The position numbers and the translations under genes are program-made. DNA of 64,000 nt from Algoriphagus sp. (GTDB taxonomy: Bacteria; Bacteroidota; Bacteroidia; Cytophagales; Cyclobacteriaceae): contig NZ_JAUXYL010000046.1 of NCBI RefSeq assembly GCF_030694375.1, positions 62,001 through 126,000 on the forward strand, given 5' to 3'. Positions 49,648 through 58,568 of this stretch are shown piece by piece; position 1 is the stretch's first letter, and each line of letters starts with the position of its first letter. The notes under the pieces are model-generated. The model made no database searches. It saw only the letters and a list, made by a program, of their open reading frames with translations, and had not been told where the DNA came from.

Positions 49648-51156
49648 TCAGTTTGATTCCGATAAGCACGGAATCCCCTTTTGCGAAGCAGTGCCAAAAG
49701 GTGTCATAATCCGGTATTCTTTGATTTTTTGCGAAACATCAGCATCTGTCATTTGGTACGTTGGCGTATACCGAACTTCATCCCAAAACGTCGAGCGTGG
49801 ATAATCAGCCCGCAAATCACCGGTTTCTGTCATCCATTGGAGCAACTCAGATTTCAGCCTCGTCTTAATGGAAGAAAGTGCAGGGTCAGCAGCTAGGTTA
49901 TTCAGTTGATATGGATCATTTTTCACATCATAGAGTTCCTCTTCGGGCCGTTGGCCAAAGCTCAAATTGAATAGATCCGGCTTGCCTTCTGTAGCTTTCC
50001 CCGCCAGTTCCATAATTAAAAATTTGGTGATCGAATGATCCACGTCTCCAAATTGACCTACGGATTGATGGACAGTGGAATCCCCTGCTGGATTGCGCTC
50101 AGGCATTGGGTTCCAGATATACAAATAATCCTGATCGCGAATTCCTCGCATCGGGTAACTCAAATTGCCTTTTCTCACATTGGCATGGCGTTCCCGCTCA
50201 AGAAATACCTGTGCTCTTTCCTGCTTTTCCCCTGATAACAGTCCCCAGAGAGATTGGCCTGACATGCTACTTTGACTCAAACCTGCCGCTTCCACAAAAC
50301 TTGGAGCAAAGTCCACAAAATTCACAAACTCATCGACTACTGTTCCGGGTTTGATCTTTTCAGGCCAGCGTATGACCAGAGGCATTCGGGTTCCGTAATC
50401 GTAAAGATTAGCTTTTGCCCGAGGAAATGGCATCCCGTTATCGCTAGTCATCACGACGATCGTGTTATCCAATTCACCCATTTCCTTCAGCAACGCGATG
50501 AGTTGACCACTTTCCCGATCAAATCGTTCGATCTCAAAGTAGTAATCCAAAATATCATTTCGCACACAATCATTGTCGGGAAAAAAACCAGGGACAATTA
50601 CATCCCGAAGGTTCATTCCCGATTGGATTCCTGTGTTTGTCACATATTCCCTGTGGGGGTCTGAGCTCCCAAACCAAAAAGTAAAAGGCTGATCTTTTGG
50701 CTTTTCATTTAGAAATGTGGCAAAATCATCAAAGGATTTCCCAGCAGGGTTATTGGCAAAACCTGTGACTTTATGTTCTCCCGGTCCCCATCCTTTTCGT
50801 GTGGAACCGGAGAAATAGCCATTTGCTTCCAGAATCTGAACGTAGGTGGGATGGACATTTGGGAACTCAGACCAAAGGTTACCTCCATCGCCATTTTGAT
50901 GAGGATATCGACCCAATAAAATCGACGCCCGAGATGGTGAGCAGGATGGCGAGGCAGTGAATGCGTGAGTAAAAAGTGCGCCCTCCTTAGCAAGCCAATC
51001 AAAGGTAGGCGTACGAACTATCGGATCGCCATAAACTCCCGCATGTGGATAAGACCAGTCATCCGCTATAAGAAAGAGGATATTTGGCGGATTGCTCTCT
51101 ATTGGCTTTTGGAAGGGAAAAAGGAATAAAAGCAGAGCAAATCCGATCAATTTCAT
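49648..51156 (-). CDS. Sulfatase (formylglycine-type)
   Basis: A 502-residue protein with signal segment (MKLIGFALLLFLFPFQKPIES). The active site motifs are NILFLIADDWSYPHAGVYG near 25-43 and CSPSRASIL near residue 72, with the convertible Cys. MTSDNGMPFPRAK (near 237) and the family C-terminus EELYDVKNDPYQLNNL (near 414) are also clear. It lies convergent to the esterase gene with 12 bases between stops. Its promoter faces the Fic gene over a region with two dyads and a TACCTTTG -7-like box. Confidence 0.93.
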   Translation of the reverse strand: MKLIGFALLLFLFPFQKPIESNPPNILFLIADDWSYPHAGVYGDPIVRTPTFDWLAKEGALFTHAFTASPSCSPSRASILLGRYPHQNGDGGNLWSEFPNVHPTYVQILEANGYFSGSTRKGWGPGEHKVTGFANNPAGKSFDDFATFLNEKPKDQPFTFWFGSSDPHREYVTNTGIQSGMNLRDVIVPGFFPDNDCVRNDILDYYFEIERFDRESGQLIALLKEMGELDNTIVVMTSDNGMPFPRAKANLYDYGTRMPLVIRWPEKIKPGTVVDEFVNFVDFAPSFVEAAGLSQSSMSGQSLWGLLSGEKQERAQVFLERERHANVRKGNLSYPMRGIRDQDYLYIWNPMPERNPAGDSTVHQSVGQFGDVDHSITKFLIMELAGKATEGKPDLFNLSFGQRPEEELYDVKNDPYQLNNLAADPALSSIKTRLKSELLQWMTETGDLRADYPRSTFWDEVRYTPTYQMTDADVSQKIKEYRIMTPFGTASQKGIPCLSESN

Positions 51157-51207
51157 AAGAAGTCATTTTGGGAAACTCACATAAGTTACTTGAAAAAGAG
51201 AGGTTGA

Positions 51208-51283
51208 CAAAGGTAAATCGAACCTCAAAATTCCTATTTTTTGAGGCTAATACCATTTTAGACCTCACATTTGAGGTCTAAAA
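51208..51283. promoter_or_regulatory. Promoter-like box and two dyads between sulfatase and fic
   Basis: Minus strand TACCTTTG (51208-51215) fits TAnnTTTG for the sulfatase gene. Next to it lie a dyad CCTCAAAA/TTTTGAGG (51223-51230, 51239-51246) and a perfect 12-bp dyad TTTTAGACCTCA/TGAGGTCTAAAA (51256-51267, 51272-51283). Both share GAGG half-sites. A regulator of the sulfatase and/or fic gene is plausible. Confidence 0.45.
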
Positions 51284-51386
51284 ACCACGCTCACCTTATT
51301 TTTTCCATTTTTTAATGTTAAATCTCGAAATATGTATTGAATTTAAGGTCAGATTATCTACCTTACATTAAAATAAAGGAATTTTA

Positions 51387-52514
51387 ATGTCAGATCAGCT
51401 TTATCGAATCAACCCAGACCGAACACTTCCTTGGAATAACCTCCCGAAACTTCCAATTGATGCTTCGTTTTACAGGGATTTAGATGTTTTTGAGAGTTTG
51501 GGAAAAGCAAAGGCTGCACTTGGAAAGCTTCAAGGTCGCAGCATTGCTATTCCAAATCAGGGGATTCTGGTCAATACGATCAGTTTGCAAGAGGCAAAAG
51601 CATCGAGTGAAATCGAGCATATTTTCACCACGGATGATGAATTGTACAAGGCTTTCAGTGATGAATCTTCCCAAATCCAAGGACCTGCAAAAGAGGTCTT
51701 GCGCTATCGGGAATCTATCTGGTCCGGACAGGAATATCTTGATCAACGGCAAACCTTCGATTTGGAATACTTCGAATTAATCTATCGAACGACCACCCAA
51801 TATTCCGATGGCCTGCGAAAGCCGTTTGCGCAGACTTACATCCGGCAGGGTGGATCCGGACCGAATGCCGGCAAACCCATCTATACTCCTCCACGGGGCG
51901 AAGGTGTATTGGAAGATTTGATGGGGAATCTGGTACAGTTTGTCAATCAGACCCAGAATCCTGAACTCGATCCCTTGATCAAAGTGGCGATTGCACATTT
52001 GCAATTTGAAGCGATTCACCCTTTCCGTGATGGAAATGGCCGAACAGGGCGGATTTTCAACATCCATTACTTGGTTCAAAGTGGATTGCTGGATTTACCT
52101 ATTCTCTATTTGAGCAAATACATTTTAAGGGAAAAAGATCAGTATTACGCCAACCTCGCCGGAGTGACCCATCGGGCAGCTTGGAAGGAGTGGTTTCTGT
52201 TCCTGTTTCGGGGGATTGAGCAGACGGCTTTGGATACTTTTCAAAAAATCACCGATATCCTTGATGCCAAAGAAGCCATTCTTCAGGTATTGGAAAAGGA
52301 AACCAGCATCGCACGACCCGAATCGATCTTGGAGGCCATTTTCACCCAACCTTTTACCAAAGTCAAGCATCTGGTGGACAAAAAACTCTATGCGGAAAAC
52401 ACCGCCCGCCAATACTTAAATCAACTCGTAGAACTGGGAATCTGCGAAAAGCGGGAAATAAGTGGCGGACATTATTACCTGAATCTGGAGTTGTATCGGA
52501 TTTTGGGGAGTTGA
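51387..52514 (+). CDS. Fic family protein (AMP-transferase type)
   Basis: A 375-residue Fic domain protein with the complete catalytic motif HPFRDGNGRTGR (H211). The N-terminal inhibitory helix motif is SSEIEH at 73-78, with the blocking Glu at E77. The usual next residue, Asn or Gly, is His here. A C-terminal winged-helix-like region (PFTKVKHLVDKKLYAENTARQ) matches the class II Fic proteins. It would AMPylate a target protein, with autoinhibition by the helix. No antitoxin is next to it, consistent with a built-in inhibitor. Confidence 0.92.
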   Translation: MSDQLYRINPDRTLPWNNLPKLPIDASFYRDLDVFESLGKAKAALGKLQGRSIAIPNQGILVNTISLQEAKASSEIEHIFTTDDELYKAFSDESSQIQGPAKEVLRYRESIWSGQEYLDQRQTFDLEYFELIYRTTTQYSDGLRKPFAQTYIRQGGSGPNAGKPIYTPPRGEGVLEDLMGNLVQFVNQTQNPELDPLIKVAIAHLQFEAIHPFRDGNGRTGRIFNIHYLVQSGLLDLPILYLSKYILREKDQYYANLAGVTHRAAWKEWFLFLFRGIEQTALDTFQKITDILDAKEAILQVLEKETSIARPESILEAIFTQPFTKVKHLVDKKLYAENTARQYLNQLVELGICEKREISGGHYYLNLELYRILGS

Positions 52515-52523
52515 AAGCTCCTT

Positions 52524-52690
52524 GCTCCTCGAAATTTGCAATTTCGAGGCCCTATCCTTAGATTTTTAATCTATTAATTGAATTTTGGATTACAAATCCT
52601 TTGATAAATTCTCGAGGTTACAAACCTCGAGCAGCGGAAAGCTCCTCGAAATTTGCAATTTCGAGGACTTATCACTAGATTTTTAATCTA
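52524..52690 (+). repeat. REP units A1, B1, A2 upstream of the transposase
   Basis: A1 (52524-52573) and A2 (52641-52690) hold a CCTCGAAAT/ATTTCGAGG hairpin followed by TAGATT/AATCTA. B1 (52587-52635) holds GGATT/AATCC followed by CTCGAGGTT/AACCTCGAG. Read on the minus strand, B has the same order as A (long hairpin, spacer, short hairpin), so A and B are in opposite orientation. All carry GCTC or GCTG next to the long hairpin. Confidence 0.88.
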
Positions 52691-52711
52691 TCATTTTTAA
52701 ACCGACTTTTT

Positions 52712-53242
52712 ATGGGTAAAGAATATGTTGCTAAAAATCGAGGAGCAGTCCATTTTGTGACATTTACTGTTCACCAATGGGTTGATGTGTTTACAAGAAG
52801 AATTTATTGTGAAATCCTATTGGATAGCTTGAGATTTTGTCAAAAAAATAAGGGACTAGAAATATTTGCTTGGGTAATCATGAGCAATCACAGTCACCTG
52901 ATCATTAGAGCAAAAAATGAAAATCTCCCCGATGTAATTCGGGACTTTCGCAAATTCACTGCGAAAAAGATATTCAAAGCCATTCAAGAGAACACCCAAG
53001 AAAGCCGGAAAAAATGGCTTGAAATGACACTTACTTTCGAGAACCAAATTTGGTTTTGGGAAGGTGGATATCATGGCGAGGAAATTTTCTCTCTGCCATT
53101 TTTTGAAACCAAAGTGAAATATATCCATGAAAACCCTGTTCGGGCAGGAATAGTAGAAAAGCCAGAAGATTACATTTTAAGCAGTGCAGGGGACTTTTAT
53201 GGAACCAGAAGAGGACTTTTGGAATTGGAATTTTTTGGTTAA
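52712..53242 (+). CDS. REP-associated tyrosine transposase (Y1_Tnp/IS200-like)
   Basis: A 176-residue single-strand-acting HUH transposase. The metal motif is NHSHLI (H60, S61, H62), preceded by AWVIMSNHSH. The catalytic tyrosine is Y137 in KYIHENPVRAG, a family hallmark. It differs from IS200 by being a domesticated-type protein flanked by REP hairpins rather than left/right ends. It presumably binds the GCTC/GCTG-tagged hairpins and moves them. A complete gene without frameshift. Confidence 0.94.
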   Translation: MGKEYVAKNRGAVHFVTFTVHQWVDVFTRRIYCEILLDSLRFCQKNKGLEIFAWVIMSNHSHLIIRAKNENLPDVIRDFRKFTAKKIFKAIQENTQESRKKWLEMTLTFENQIWFWEGGYHGEEIFSLPFFETKVKYIHENPVRAGIVEKPEDYILSSAGDFYGTRRGLLELEFFG

Positions 53243-53257
53243 AGCTCTTTCAAAATA

Positions 53258-53426
53258 GATTACAAATCCCTTTATAGGTTCTCGAGGTTACAAACCTCGA
53301 GCAGCTGCGAGCTGAGCTCCTCGAAATTTGCAATTTCGAGGCCCTATCCTTAGATTTTTAATCTATTAATTGGAATTGGATTTCAAATCCTTTGATAAAT
53401 TCTCGAGGTTACAAACCTCGAGCAGC
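53258..53426 (+). repeat. REP units B2, A3, B3 downstream of the transposase
   Basis: B2 (53258-53305), A3 (53316-53365) and B3 (53378-53426) repeat the upstream units with few changes: CTCGAGGTT/AACCTCGAG in the B units and CCTCGAAAT/ATTTCGAGG in A3. B3 ends 3 bases before the lysozyme stop codon. Confidence 0.88.
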
Positions 53427-53429
53427 AGA

Positions 53430-54230
53430 CTACTGAATCAAAAGTCCCTCAAGTCTTTCTTTTCCCCCCTCCAAAACATTCAAATCTATTTTCTCTCCGA
53501 TTCCCGGCAAACTGCCTTTTTCTGAAAATTGCCAGATTGTCCAATCTTCAGTTTCCGGTTCCACGATTTGGTTGTAATTGGCCACCCAAATCGGGTATTC
53601 ATTAAATCCATGGTCATGCAGCACTTCCCAGAAAAACCGATCTCCTGTGTAGATCATTGGCTTGACGCCATAGTGGGCTTCCACGATCTGAAGCCAATTT
53701 TTCAATCCTTCCCGTAGTTTGTCCTTGGACTGAATCGTGCTGTGCTTCTCGATATCCAAAACAGGAATCATGTCGCCAGAGCTTAGCTTGGCAGTTTTGA
53801 TGAAGTTCTGCGCCTGAAGTGTGCTATTTTCATTGGGACGGTAATAGTGGTAAGCACCTCGCCTAACCGGAAGAGGTCGAAACCCTTCCCAATTCCTTGA
53901 AAATCTGGCATCCACGCCATCTTTTCCCATCGTTGCCCGAATCACCACAAATTCAATTTGTCTGTTCTGGAGCTGTAGCTGTAGACCGGGGAAATCGATT
54001 TTTCCCTGATATTCGGACACATCAATACCTAAAATTCCCTCCGAAAAATTAGAAAAAACATGCTCAAATTTCAGTGCTTCTGTGAATGGTGGGGCTTTTC
54101 GCGTAAAGTCACTTAAGCCCCTTTCAATTTGCTTTCGGAATTTGAAAACCAAATAGCCCGAACCAAAAGCAACCAGAAAAATCAATGTAGCGATCCAAAG
54201 CCAAGGGTTGTATTTTTTCTTTCGGGGCAT
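53430..54230 (-). CDS. GH25 family lysozyme, membrane-anchored
   Basis: A 266-residue protein with a single N-terminal membrane helix (WLWIATLIFLVAFGSGYLVFK near 9-29). The GH25 domain covers about 60-260. Catalytic-site residues are expected in GIDVSEYQG near 69 and VLDIEKHS near 158 with Asp and Glu. The C-terminal strand EDWTIWQFSEKG and KIDLNVLEG are also typical. It would cleave the glycan backbone of peptidoglycan outside the membrane, as a self-remodelling or predatory enzyme. Confidence 0.92.
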   Translation of the reverse strand: MPRKKKYNPWLWIATLIFLVAFGSGYLVFKFRKQIERGLSDFTRKAPPFTEALKFEHVFSNFSEGILGIDVSEYQGKIDFPGLQLQLQNRQIEFVVIRATMGKDGVDARFSRNWEGFRPLPVRRGAYHYYRPNENSTLQAQNFIKTAKLSSGDMIPVLDIEKHSTIQSKDKLREGLKNWLQIVEAHYGVKPMIYTGDRFFWEVLHDHGFNEYPIWVANYNQIVEPETEDWTIWQFSEKGSLPGIGEKIDLNVLEGGKERLEGLLIQ

Positions 54231-54335
54231 AGGTGTTTTCTACTCAATTAAATTTAAAACCTTCCCAATTTCTTCTCTAGAACAAACATTTAGAAGAAAA
54301 ACTGAATGTTGTGATCTAAACAAAATCTGTGAAAA

Positions 54336-54390
54336 CCTGCCTGCTACCGGCAGGTCTGCGACTTTTTCTGCGGGAATCTGCGGGAACAAA
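54336..54390. repeat. Small hairpin and TCTGCG direct repeats
   Basis: A hairpin with arms ACCTGCC and GGCAGGT is followed by TCTGCG repeated three times with about 10-base spacing. It lies between GH25 and amylase genes, just past the amylase stop. It may end the amylase transcript. Confidence 0.45.
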
Positions 54391-54391
54391 A

Positions 54392-56257
54392 TCACCTCAC
54401 CTCAAACACCGCAGACTCCAGCGGACCAAAGTCCAAATCAATTTCCCCACCTGAATCAGTCACTCGCAACATGGTCTTCTTTTTCCAAAACATCACCTCT
54501 TTGATCTCCCGTTCGCCGGTTTTCAGGTTCCATGCTTTTAGCAGTTCGGCAGGAAGTTTCAGCGTAGTTTTGATTCCTTGAAGCTCATCAAAGTTAGTCA
54601 CCACGATCAGTTTTTGACCTTCATCCCAGCGGGCAAATGCAAAAGCTTTGTTGCCATAGATTGGGTTTTCATGACGATTGAAGGTGTGGAGCTCCAGATA
54701 TTCACCCATTAATGCGGGACTGTTTCGAGTGAAATTCAGGACTTCAGAATAATAATTCCGCAGTGCTTTTTCATTATCTGAAAGCTGTCCTCCGTCAAAT
54801 TTGCCTCCATTCATCCACTTCTGATGCTGCGGTACTCCGATGTAGTCAAAAATGGACGTGCGGGAAGGTTCTCCAAATCCAGCCCCCTCGGCTCCGGGTT
54901 CGCCTACTTCCTGCCCGAAGTAAATCATGATGGGCGCTGTGCTGACCGTCGCGGATACCACCATCGCAGGCATAGCTTTCCATGGATTCCCTGCAAATTC
55001 AGGACTTGCAATCCGCTGCTCGTCGTGATTTTCCAAAAAGTGCAACATGTGCTTTTCGATATCCGCTTTTCCGGCTTGAATCGGAACGAGATTGTCTGTT
55101 GATCCAGTGCCTTGAATGATATGCTTAAGCGTATCGTAGAGTTCTACCTTATCATAGAGGTAGTCCATTTTTCCCTTGAGGATATAGTCCCGATAGAGTG
55201 TAGGATTGTAGACTTCTGCCAAAAGAAAAGCATCCGAATTGGTGTTTTTGATGTGGGAATTGAGGTAAGACCAAAATTCGACCGGCACCATCTCGGCCAT
55301 ATCAAAGCGAAATCCGTCTACTCCCTTTCCAAGCCAAAACTGCGTGATGTCCTTAAACTTTATCCAGGAATCCGGCACGTCTCTCCCTTTCCAGAAATTA
55401 TAATGCGCTTTCCAGTCCAAAGAATCCGCCCCGGCAGGCAATTCGTCAAAATCTTTTTGACCGTCGGGGCTGACACCATAATTGATCTTGACCGTTTCAT
55501 ACCAATCATAGAAGTCCGGCTGGGCTTTTCTAGATCCGTTTCCTGTCCATTTGGCTGGGTTTTCTTCGAATTTTCCATCCGCAAATTGATGCTTTTCTCC
55601 ACCTAGCGGCTTATAGTTGTTTTTTGCTTCCGGCACTTTAAAACTTTGACCCGGGATATAGTAAAAGTTATTGTCCCGGGCGTAGACTATCGTTTTGTCA
55701 TCTTTGGCACCGAAGTCATTGACGCCTTCCGGATTATTTTTTCCCTCATAATGTCTGGAAACGTGATTAGGCACGATGTCAATAATCACCTTCATACCAT
55801 GTTTGTGCGTTCGGGCGATCAAGGCTTCAAATTCCTCCATCCGCTTGGTAACATCCACTGCCAAGTCGGGGTTAACCTGATAGTAGTCCCGAACTGCATA
55901 GGGGGATCCCGCACGGCCTTTGATCACATCGGGATCATCCGAATTGACTCCAATCTCGGGAAATGATCCAATCACGCCATGATGGGGCACTCCGGTGTAC
56001 CATATATGGGAAACGCCAAGTTTTTTGATTTCTCCCAAAGCAATATCAGTGAAGTCGTTAAACTTTCCGACGCCATTTTCTTCCTTGGTACCCCAGGGCT
56101 TGTTAGTGGTATTGGTATTGCCAAAAAGTCGGGTGAAGACCTGATAGAGTACGATTTTTTGAGGTTTCATGGCTGAGTTTTCGCTAGGTTCGGGCGATTG
56201 CTTTTGACAGGAAAAAACCGTCGCAAGCAATACTGCTGCTGTTATAAATTTCTTCAT
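54392..56257 (-). CDS. GH13 family alpha-amylase-like lipoprotein
   Basis: A 621-residue lipoprotein (LATVFSC near residue 17). GH13 barrel motifs are visible in order: VIIDIVPNHVSRH near 155-167, GFRFDMAEMV with the Asp nucleophile near 320-330, LLAEVYNP with the Glu acid/base near 350, and FLENHDEQRI near 424. A C-terminal beta domain follows. It would cleave alpha-glucans in the periplasm or at the surface. An M20 peptidase gene lies only 4 bases upstream, so both are co-transcribed. Confidence 0.93.
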   Translation of the reverse strand: MKKFITAAVLLATVFSCQKQSPEPSENSAMKPQKIVLYQVFTRLFGNTNTTNKPWGTKEENGVGKFNDFTDIALGEIKKLGVSHIWYTGVPHHGVIGSFPEIGVNSDDPDVIKGRAGSPYAVRDYYQVNPDLAVDVTKRMEEFEALIARTHKHGMKVIIDIVPNHVSRHYEGKNNPEGVNDFGAKDDKTIVYARDNNFYYIPGQSFKVPEAKNNYKPLGGEKHQFADGKFEENPAKWTGNGSRKAQPDFYDWYETVKINYGVSPDGQKDFDELPAGADSLDWKAHYNFWKGRDVPDSWIKFKDITQFWLGKGVDGFRFDMAEMVPVEFWSYLNSHIKNTNSDAFLLAEVYNPTLYRDYILKGKMDYLYDKVELYDTLKHIIQGTGSTDNLVPIQAGKADIEKHMLHFLENHDEQRIASPEFAGNPWKAMPAMVVSATVSTAPIMIYFGQEVGEPGAEGAGFGEPSRTSIFDYIGVPQHQKWMNGGKFDGGQLSDNEKALRNYYSEVLNFTRNSPALMGEYLELHTFNRHENPIYGNKAFAFARWDEGQKLIVVTNFDELQGIKTTLKLPAELLKAWNLKTGEREIKEVMFWKKKTMLRVTDSGGEIDLDFGPLESAVFEVR

Positions 56258-56261
56258 CAGC

Positions 56262-57551
56262 TTATCGTGTCAATCGATACAGTAAAATCGTATTTCTTTT
56301 GATCAAATCCGGGAACTGCTTCATGTTAATTGTCTCTCCAGGTGCATGGGCTCCGGTACCGGAAGCGCCTAAGCCGTCAAGGCAATCCATGAAGTCTGCA
56401 ACATAGGAAATGTCGCCTGCACCTCTACTTCCGGGGTCACCGGGTTTCACAGGTCCAAAGCCCATATCCATACTGACCTTGTTTAGGGTTTCAGCCAAAG
56501 CATAATTCCCCTCAGTCGGAGCCATGGAGGGTATTCCGTCTGTAAATAGGATTTCGGCCTGGGTTTGGTTCAGGTTTTTGGCTACAATTTCGCGCATCTT
56601 TGCCCGCGCAGCCTCTTTTTGAGCTTCCCCTAAAAAGCGTAGGTCTCCCGTCACTATAGCCTCGCGAGCTACGATATTGGTCTTTCCAAGAGCGGTTCCG
56701 GTTCCGCTGATTTCATTGAAGCTTACATCCGATCCTCCGATGAATTGCCCAGGATTGAAAGTCAAGTATTGTTCTCCTGACAGGGTCTCTTGAAATTCAG
56801 TAAGAATCCGAGCTGCCTCATAGATCGCTCCATAGCCCACGCCTTCCCTGAATACTCCACTTGAATGAGATTGTCTTCCTGTGGTTTTCAACGTCCAACC
56901 ACTCGCTCCTCTGCGCGCTACAGTGGCTGTGGAGAATCCTTGCGCAGTCTCATAGCCCAAAGCAATATCATGAAGCTTGGCACGCTCGATAAAATCCTTT
57001 CGGGAGATATCCGCATTTCCTGAACTTTCTTCGTCTCCGTTGAAATAAACGGTAATTGTTCGATCCTTGAGTAACCCCAGTTGGTGCAGCGCTTTCAAGC
57101 TGGCCAAAACCAACACATCTCCACCCTTCATATCATTTGCTCCCTGTCCGGTAGCAGTGCTGTCGTTGAGATAAGTGAAAGGGGTGAAAGGCATATCTTT
57201 CTCAAAAACCGTATCCAAATGCCCTATTAGGAAAAGCTTTTTTCCTTTCGCTCCTTTCCTTGTAGCCACAAAATGTCCAGCGCGATTAACCTCGGAAGGG
57301 AGATCGATCCATTCGGTCTGGAAGCCGATTTTTTGAAATTCCCGTTCGAAAACCCGACCAACCTCCCGAACTCCTTCTTTGTTGAGGGATCCGGAATTGA
57401 TGTTGATAACTTCCTCCAGAAGCGCTAGGGTTTCTTTATAGTTTTTATCGATCAGCTCGATGAGTTTTTGCTCGTCTTTAGTAAGTTTTTGCTGCGCAAA
57501 AGTCAAGATTGACACAAAGACCAAAATTAGAAGCAGGGCGGATTTTTTCAT
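56262..57551 (-). CDS. Exported M20 family metallopeptidase (CPG2-like)
   Basis: A 429-residue protein with signal peptide (LLILVFVSILTFAQ near 20). The zinc site is visible as IGHLDTVFEKD near 112, GANDMKGGDV near 145, FNGDEESSGNADI near 175 and a late GAHAPGE near 408. It belongs to the carboxypeptidase G2-like M20 group and cleaves C-terminal glutamate or other amino acids from peptides or acyl-amino acids. It starts the two-gene operon with the amylase. Confidence 0.9.
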   Translation of the reverse strand: MKKSALLLILVFVSILTFAQQKLTKDEQKLIELIDKNYKETLALLEEVININSGSLNKEGVREVGRVFEREFQKIGFQTEWIDLPSEVNRAGHFVATRKGAKGKKLFLIGHLDTVFEKDMPFTPFTYLNDSTATGQGANDMKGGDVLVLASLKALHQLGLLKDRTITVYFNGDEESSGNADISRKDFIERAKLHDIALGYETAQGFSTATVARRGASGWTLKTTGRQSHSSGVFREGVGYGAIYEAARILTEFQETLSGEQYLTFNPGQFIGGSDVSFNEISGTGTALGKTNIVAREAIVTGDLRFLGEAQKEAARAKMREIVAKNLNQTQAEILFTDGIPSMAPTEGNYALAETLNKVSMDMGFGPVKPGDPGSRGAGDISYVADFMDCLDGLGASGTGAHAPGETINMKQFPDLIKRNTILLYRLTR

Positions 57552-57910
57552 AAGCGGAAATTAGGTGAAAATGTGGGAGGGGACAATAGAAAACCCGATT
57601 TGGAATGAAATGAAAAATTTGCATAGCCGGTTTTTAATACATATCGTGCTTTCAGCACTCTGAAACCTGATTCCATCTTGTTTACCCAGAATTGAATTCT
57701 GGCCTGCCTGACGCAGACAGGGCTGGTACAGGACGTGCCGTTGGCACTTCGCTAACCCCATCTGCAACATAAATACATAGCGCTGAAGGCGCGCCCTGTG
57801 TCAGCCCCAAATACAATTTGGGGTATACAGATATTCCGCCTAACCAGAGCCCTGAAGGGGCGAGCTATTTGGTAACGAGTCTTTAAATCAATTCAGAACA
57901 TGTCCACATC
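57552..57910. repeat. Gene-less region with a cluster of palindromes
   Basis: About 360 bases without a supported gene between the M20 peptidase and response regulator genes. Palindromes occur at 57686-57702 (CCAGAATT/AATTCTGG), 57735-57747 (GTGCC/GGCAC), 57805-57823 (CCCCAAAT/ATTTGGGG) and nearby (GCGCTGAAGGCGC, AGCCCTGAAGGGGCGA). They look like decayed REP-type repeats, not a single terminator. Confidence 0.6.
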
Positions 57911-58561
57911 TTATCCCTCAATAATCCGATTCTTCACAGCCTTTTGTACCGCTTCCAGCTTGCTGTGCACTTGAAGTTTTTGGTAGATATTTTCCAGATG
58001 CTTCCGGACAGTTTTCGGAGAAATGAATAGATTTTCTCCAATCTGATTGTAATTGAGGCCTTTTGAGGTTTGTTCTAAAATCTCGATTTCTCGGACTGTC
58101 AAGGAAATTTCTTCTCTCTTCTCCTCAAAATGCGGGGGATTTCTCAGCAGTTTCAACGTTTTCAAAGCAATGGAGGGAGTCATCGCCGCTCCTCCATCCA
58201 AGGTGTCCCGTATTCCCTGATATAATGTCGGCGGATCTACTTCTTTGAGAAAATATCCGTTTGCCCCGGCCTGAATTGCCCGAAAAATATTTTCGTCGTC
58301 GTCGAAAACGGTCAACATGATGATTTTAATCTGAGGATATTTTTGAGTGACTTTTTCCACTGTCTCAATCCCGTTCAGCTTTGGCATCTCGATATCCATG
58401 AGGATCAAATGGACATTTGAATCTTTTTCCAGTTTTTCCAAAAGCTCAAGGCCGTTAAACCCATGGCTCTTCACTTCGATTTCTGGATAAATACCGAGCT
58501 TGTCCAGAATGGCTTTCAACAAAAAGCTGTTGTCCTCGGCAATGGCGATTTTTATAGACAT
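57911..58561 (-). CDS. LuxR/NarL-type response regulator
   Basis: A 216-residue regulator. The receiver domain has D10, phospho-acceptor D56 in LILMDIEMP, Thr in IMLTVFDD and a Lys in FLKEVDPP near 106. The C-terminal LuxR-type HTH covers about 145-210 (SLTVREIEILEQTSKGL and SPKTVRKHLENIYQKL). It is encoded 7 bases after the sensor kinase gene and should act with it as a two-component system. Target genes are unknown. Confidence 0.95.
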   Translation of the reverse strand: MSIKIAIAEDNSFLLKAILDKLGIYPEIEVKSHGFNGLELLEKLEKDSNVHLILMDIEMPKLNGIETVEKVTQKYPQIKIIMLTVFDDDENIFRAIQAGANGYFLKEVDPPTLYQGIRDTLDGGAAMTPSIALKTLKLLRNPPHFEEKREEISLTVREIEILEQTSKGLNYNQIGENLFISPKTVRKHLENIYQKLQVHSKLEAVQKAVKNRIIEG

Positions 58562-58568
58562 CTTCCCT

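Larger units (their letters stand above)
52524..53426. mobile_element. RAYT transposase with six REP units
   Basis: A 0.9-kb unit. The REP-associated tyrosine transposase is flanked by three REP units on each side in order A1-B1-A2 / gene / B2-A3-B3, with alternating orientation as in bacterial interspersed mosaic elements. The repeats are almost identical, so activity may be recent. Adjacent to Fic on one side and lysozyme on the other. Confidence 0.82.

Noticed and set aside
51387..52514. Fic gene as part of a toxin-antitoxin pair with a separate antitoxin
   Set aside because: No small gene is next to it, and an inhibitory helix motif is built into its own N-terminus.
57561..57770. 69-codon open frame on the minus strand in the gene-less region
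   Set aside because: It runs through several palindromes, has no recognisable family and no supporting start context.
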